In this document: positions 5,236 through 8,719 of the stretch, piece by piece
Numbering within the stretch: the first letter of the stretch is position 1
Layout: each line of letters opens with the position of its first letter
NCBI GenBank assembly: GCA_028695895.1
Contig: JAQVIE010000035.1
Location: 1 to 8,719 of the forward strand
DNA length: 8,719 nucleotides
Direction of reading: 5' to 3'
Source of the DNA: Methanospirillum sp.
GTDB lineage: Archaea; Halobacteriota; Methanomicrobia; Methanomicrobiales; Methanospirillaceae
Program-made: the position numbers and the translations under genes
The notes under the pieces: model-generated
Told to the model about the DNA's origin: nothing
Database searches by the model: none
The model's input: only the letters and a program-made list of their open reading frames with translations

Positions 5236-8187
5236 ATGATTTCAGTTCTGTACGTTGATGATGACGATTCTTTCTGCAGGTTTTTCAAATTATTCCTGGA
5301 GAAGATGAATGGTTTCACTGTTACAACCGAACGGTCCGGATTTAAAGCACTTGAAATGATCTTATCAGGTTCATTTGAAATCATCATATCAGATTACGAG
5401 ATGCCAGGTATGTCCGGGCTGGATCTCCTCAGATCGTACAAGAGTAAAGGAGTAAACATACCATTCATTCTTTTTACAGGCAAAGGAAGGGAAGAAGTCG
5501 TTATTGAGGCAATAAATGAAGGCGCAGCATTTTATCTGCAGAAAGGTGGTGATCCACCCTCTCTTTACGCAGAGCTGGCGCACAAGATCCGCCAGGCGGT
5601 TAAAGCCAGTGCAGCTCAGAAAGCCCTGTCAGATAGCGAAGAAAAGTTCAGAAGATTATTTGAGACGGCATTTGATGGTATTATCATTCTTTCAGATTTT
5701 ACCATCGTTGACTGCAATAACCAGGCAGCAGTCTTGTTTAACACTGACAAGAAAAATCTTATCGGATATGATTTTCCCTTGCTGGCACCTGATTTTCAAC
5801 CTGAAGGAACCAGGACCAGGGATAAAGCAGAAGAACTGTTACAGACTGTATTGCAGGAAGATGGTTCTTTTGTCACATGGAGGTTTCAAAGGCCTGACAA
5901 ATCCTTATTTGATGCCGAGATAGGTGTGAGCAGGTTTGAGACAGGAGGAATTCTCTATTACCAGGCCATCATCAGGGACATTACAGAACGAATCCTTGCT
6001 GAAAGTGAACTTGAACAGCGTAATGTTGATCTCAGTTCTGCATATGAAGAACTAATCGCATCAGATGAAGAACTTAAGGCAAAGGTTGAAGAGTTACGCG
6101 AATCTCAGGTTTTACTTCAGAAAAGTAAAAAAAAGCACAAAGATCTTGCAGATCTCCTCCCGGAAGGGGTATTTGAGTGTTCTCTTGACGGTCAGATAAC
6201 CTATGTCAATTATCACACTTATATACTCTTTGGATATGACCCCTATCACCCGCTTGATGGAATGAATGTCCTTGATTTCGTCGTTCCTGAAGAACAGGCC
6301 AGAATAATTGAAGCTTTCCAGTCAATTGTTGAAGATGCCCCTTCAAAACCTCACGAATATTTAGCTCTTCGGTCTGACGAATCTACATTCCAGGTAATCA
6401 TCCATTCTTCATTAATATTGGAAAATAATACAATTGTGGGGTTTCGTGGTGTTATCATTGATATTTCTGATAGAAAAAAGGCAGAGGATGAGATCAGGGA
6501 GTCAAGACAGAAACTTGCAGACCTCATTGATTTCCTGCCTGATGCAACCGTAGTTATCAACAAAGAAGGAGAGGTGATATTCTGGAACCGGGCCATTGTT
6601 ACCATGACCGGGGTACCGGCCGGGAAAATGCTTGGAAAAGGCAATTATGAATATTCTATTCCATTTTATGGTGAAAAAAGGCCCATGCTGATAGATCTGG
6701 CACTTAAGCCTGATGAATATATCAAAGATAAATACCTGAATATCAGCTGGGAAGGGGATGGGGTTATCGGCGAGGCGTACACGACCGGACCTACATTACA
6801 GTCATACCTGTGGGGTGTCGCCTCCCCATTGTGGAATGAGGCCGGGGAAATTATAGGAGCTATTGAATGTATCCGGGATATAACCACCAGAAAGAAGACA
6901 GAAGAAGCCCTTGAAAAATCCCGCGAAGAACTTGAAAAACAGGTAGAAGAGCGAACCAGTGAACTAACTAAAGCAAATATAGCTCTTCGCGAGAGTGAAG
7001 AACGACACAGAACCCTGGTAGAATTTTCTCCTGATCCCATGTTTGTTCATGATGGAAAACAAATTCTTTATGCAAATCCTGCAGGGATCAGGCTTTTTGG
7101 TTTTGAAAGCTTAGATGAGATCCTTGGCACTGATCCACTTTCGTATGTACATCCGGATTACCATCTTATTGTCAAATCCCGGATTAATTCGTCATTCTCA
7201 CATGCAAAAAATGCCGTGCCAATAGAAGAGTATTTTATAAGTAAAACTGGTGATCTCCTGCATGTTGAAGTCTCCACCATGGCAATCCAGTACCAGGGAA
7301 AATCTGCAATCCTGGTTCTTGCCAGGGACATAAGTGAGAGAAAAAAAGTTGAAGCCAGACTAAAGGAATATGCACAGGTTCTGGAAGAAAAAAACCAGGA
7401 ACTTGACTTTTTAGCCAACCAGCTGATCGAAATGAACCATGAACTTGATAACCGTGTCAGGAAAAGAACTGATGAGGTAAACCGGCTCCTGAAACAGAAG
7501 GATGATTTTATTAACCGGCTTGGTCATGACCTGAAAACGCCTTTAACTCCCCTCATTGCCCTGATTCCTACACTTCTTCACGACGAATATGACTCTGATA
7601 AACGTGAGCTGTTCAAGATTCTCCTCCGTTCAGTATATTCAATAAAGGAACAGACCGAGAAGATACTCACACTTGCAAGGTTGAGTGGGCAGGACGGGGT
7701 GGCTGAATTTGAAATTATCCATCCTGCATCGCTGATTCACCAGGCAGTGGAAAAACAGATGCTATTCATTGAAAAAAAGAACCTTACAGTTGAAGTACTT
7801 GTCCCTTACGATCTAACCGTGCGTTTTTCAAACCGGGATGGTATTTCGGTGTTTGAGAACCTGCTTGGCAATGCAATAAAATATACTCCGGATGGTGGTT
7901 TGATAAGAATATATGTGGATAATGACGGAGATTCAGTTACCATCACCTTTGAGGATAACGGAATTGGTCTGAGTGAAGAAGAAACTATTCATGTTTTTGA
8001 TGACTTTTACAGGGCTGACATGTCCCGTCATGACCGGCAATCATCCGGTCTTGGGCTTGCCATTGTAAAAAGGGTAATGGAGCGTTATGGAGGAAGAGTC
8101 TGGGTGGAGAGTGATGGCCCTGGCAAAGGATCTAAGTTCATTATCTGCCTTCCAGTTACCCATGACGGATGTAAAAATACTTCCTGA
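5236..8187 (+). CDS. Cytoplasmic multi-PAS hybrid histidine kinase (REC-PAS4-HisKA-HATPase)
   Basis: This 983-residue kinase has no membrane segment. Residues 1-123 form a receiver domain with acidic residues D8-D11, phosphoacceptor D53 (SDYEMPGMSG), T81 and K103. Four PAS domains follow, at about 135-252, 302-415, 425-553 and 586-703; three end in a clear DI(S/T)(E/D)RK-like motif and PAS3 in DITTRKK. A charged coiled-coil linker (about 255-300, SAYEELIASDEELKAKVEEL) couples PAS1 to PAS2; further helices precede PAS4 (555-585) and the kinase core (704-752). HisKA carries H764 in GHDLKTPL. HATPase_c has N875/N879 in the N box, DNGIGL (907-912), FDDFYR (921-926) and SGLGLAIV (937-944), so all ATP-binding boxes look intact. 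The receiver probably takes phosphate from another kinase or tunes this one. Signals would be cytosolic (redox, gas or metabolite, unproven). No output regulator lies nearby. No strong ribosome-binding site precedes the ATG, and a short leader is likely. Confidence 0.95.
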   Translation: MISVLYVDDDDSFCRFFKLFLEKMNGFTVTTERSGFKALEMILSGSFEIIISDYEMPGMSGLDLLRSYKSKGVNIPFILFTGKGREEVVIEAINEGAAFYLQKGGDPPSLYAELAHKIRQAVKASAAQKALSDSEEKFRRLFETAFDGIIILSDFTIVDCNNQAAVLFNTDKKNLIGYDFPLLAPDFQPEGTRTRDKAEELLQTVLQEDGSFVTWRFQRPDKSLFDAEIGVSRFETGGILYYQAIIRDITERILAESELEQRNVDLSSAYEELIASDEELKAKVEELRESQVLLQKSKKKHKDLADLLPEGVFECSLDGQITYVNYHTYILFGYDPYHPLDGMNVLDFVVPEEQARIIEAFQSIVEDAPSKPHEYLALRSDESTFQVIIHSSLILENNTIVGFRGVIIDISDRKKAEDEIRESRQKLADLIDFLPDATVVINKEGEVIFWNRAIVTMTGVPAGKMLGKGNYEYSIPFYGEKRPMLIDLALKPDEYIKDKYLNISWEGDGVIGEAYTTGPTLQSYLWGVASPLWNEAGEIIGAIECIRDITTRKKTEEALEKSREELEKQVEERTSELTKANIALRESEERHRTLVEFSPDPMFVHDGKQILYANPAGIRLFGFESLDEILGTDPLSYVHPDYHLIVKSRINSSFSHAKNAVPIEEYFISKTGDLLHVEVSTMAIQYQGKSAILVLARDISERKKVEARLKEYAQVLEEKNQELDFLANQLIEMNHELDNRVRKRTDEVNRLLKQKDDFINRLGHDLKTPLTPLIALIPTLLHDEYDSDKRELFKILLRSVYSIKEQTEKILTLARLSGQDGVAEFEIIHPASLIHQAVEKQMLFIEKKNLTVEVLVPYDLTVRFSNRDGISVFENLLGNAIKYTPDGGLIRIYVDNDGDSVTITFEDNGIGLSEEETIHVFDDFYRADMSRHDRQSSGLGLAIVKRVMERYGGRVWVESDGPGKGSKFIICLPVTHDGCKNTS
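8173..8177 (-). terminator. Oligo-T tract downstream of trpA
   Basis: On the minus strand TATTTTTAC lies 16 to 20 bases past the trpA stop, inside the 3' end of the kinase gene. It is a minimal archaeal T-tract terminator with no clear hairpin. Confidence 0.3.
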
Positions 8188-8192
8188 CTCCT

Positions 8193-8719
8193 CTACTTTT
8201 TCAGGGACTTAACAAACTCTCTGACTCCGGGAACAAGGGTTTCCGGGTTTTGAAGAGATGCTTCAATCTCTCTGACCAGGGCAGAACCCACAATAACCGC
8301 GTCGGCTCCAGTTTCTGCCCATTTCCTGACCTGATCCCTGTCAGAGATACCAAATCCGGGTGCAACCGGAATATCAGTCATCTCTTTTAATTTTTCAAGC
8401 AGTCTTTCTGCAACCGGGTCAGTGTTCTGTCTCATTCCTGTGACACCCATGGCTGCGACAAGGTAGATAAAACCACTGTTTACGGTAAGGATTTTTTTTA
8501 GCCGCTCTGGTGAGGTTGTCGTACTGACCATCATAACAGGAGCGATACCGGCTGCATTTGCTGCGGCGATATAAGGGCCCGCCTCCTCGTATGGAAGATC
8601 TGCCACAACTACTGCATCAATACCGGCATCTGCTGCATCATTATAAAATCTGTTGATATTTCGCTGCAGTACAAGGTTTGTGTAGGTTAGGACCACGAGA
8701 GGTATGTCAGATCCTCTCC
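8193..8719 (-). CDS. trpA: Tryptophan synthase alpha subunit, 5'-truncated
   Basis: The alpha subunit cleaves indole-3-glycerol phosphate to indole and glyceraldehyde 3-phosphate and channels indole to TrpB, the last step of tryptophan synthesis. About 174 C-terminal residues are in the window; full proteins have about 255-265. The frame stays open to the right edge (GSDIPLVVLTYTNLV), so the GTG at 8696 is internal and not the start. Family motifs are visible: IPLVVLTYTN, GIDAVVVADLPYEEA, STTTSPERLKKI, FIYLVAAMGVTGMR (loop 6 region), PVAPGFGIS and the phosphate-binding VGSALV. The catalytic Glu and Asp (E. coli E49 and D60) lie in the missing part. The gene converges on the kinase with 5 bp between stops. 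In archaea trpA is usually last in a trp operon, so trpB is expected just beyond the right edge; the trp arrangement is inferred. Confidence 0.95.
   Translation of the reverse strand, partial: RGSDIPLVVLTYTNLVLQRNINRFYNDAADAGIDAVVVADLPYEEAGPYIAAANAAGIAPVMMVSTTTSPERLKKILTVNSGFIYLVAAMGVTGMRQNTDPVAERLLEKLKEMTDIPVAPGFGISDRDQVRKWAETGADAVIVGSALVREIEASLQNPETLVPGVREFVKSLKK
8197..8201 (+). terminator. Oligo-T tract downstream of the kinase gene
   Basis: A T5 run (CTACTTTTTC) begins 10 bases after the kinase stop, within the last codons of trpA. It mirrors the trpA tract on the other strand, as expected for a compact convergent terminator pair in archaea. There is no hairpin. Confidence 0.3.

Overview
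The window looks like a stretch of a methanogenic archaeal chromosome, most likely from the Methanomicrobiales (a Methanospirillum-like genome of moderate GC). This is inferred from four things: a long soluble sensor kinase that starts with a receiver domain, carries several PAS domains and has the linker helix typical of these methanogens; secreted TPR and Cache proteins; an archaeal-branch thymidylate synthase; and AT-rich TATA-like elements with oligo-T tails instead of bacterial -35/-10 promoters. No mobile element, CRISPR array, tRNA or rRNA was found.

Layout, left to right. (1) The 3' two thirds of an isopropylmalate/isocitrate-type dehydrogenase gene (+), cut by the left edge. (2) Converging on it with 4 bp between the stops, a 676-residue OLD-family ATPase (-) whose C-terminal Toprim domain has lost its usual metal-binding acidic residues. 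(3) A 330-bp intergenic stretch with a possible 43-codon + strand ORF preceded by GGGAG and followed by a T6 tract. (4) Three minus-strand genes read towards that gap: a TPR protein with a signal peptide, a secreted Cache-type sensor-domain protein, and thymidylate synthase. (5) A 78-bp divergent promoter region with one near-symmetrical TATA element. (6) A 983-residue REC-PAS-PAS-PAS-PAS-HisKA-HATPase kinase (+). (7) Converging on it with 5 bp between the stops, the 3' two thirds of trpA (-), cut by the right edge.

How the genes relate. Amino-acid biosynthesis genes lie at both edges, and the middle is a mixture. Thymidylate synthase makes dTMP. The OLD-type ATPase belongs to a family with roles in DNA metabolism and anti-phage defence. 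The kinase has no membrane segment and no response-regulator partner in view, but it is divergent from two genes for exported proteins, which makes a regulatory or functional link possible but unproven. The most unusual features are the degenerate Toprim centre of the OLD ATPase and the shared TATA element. No complete new system is evident; the rest is ordinary methanogen gene content.
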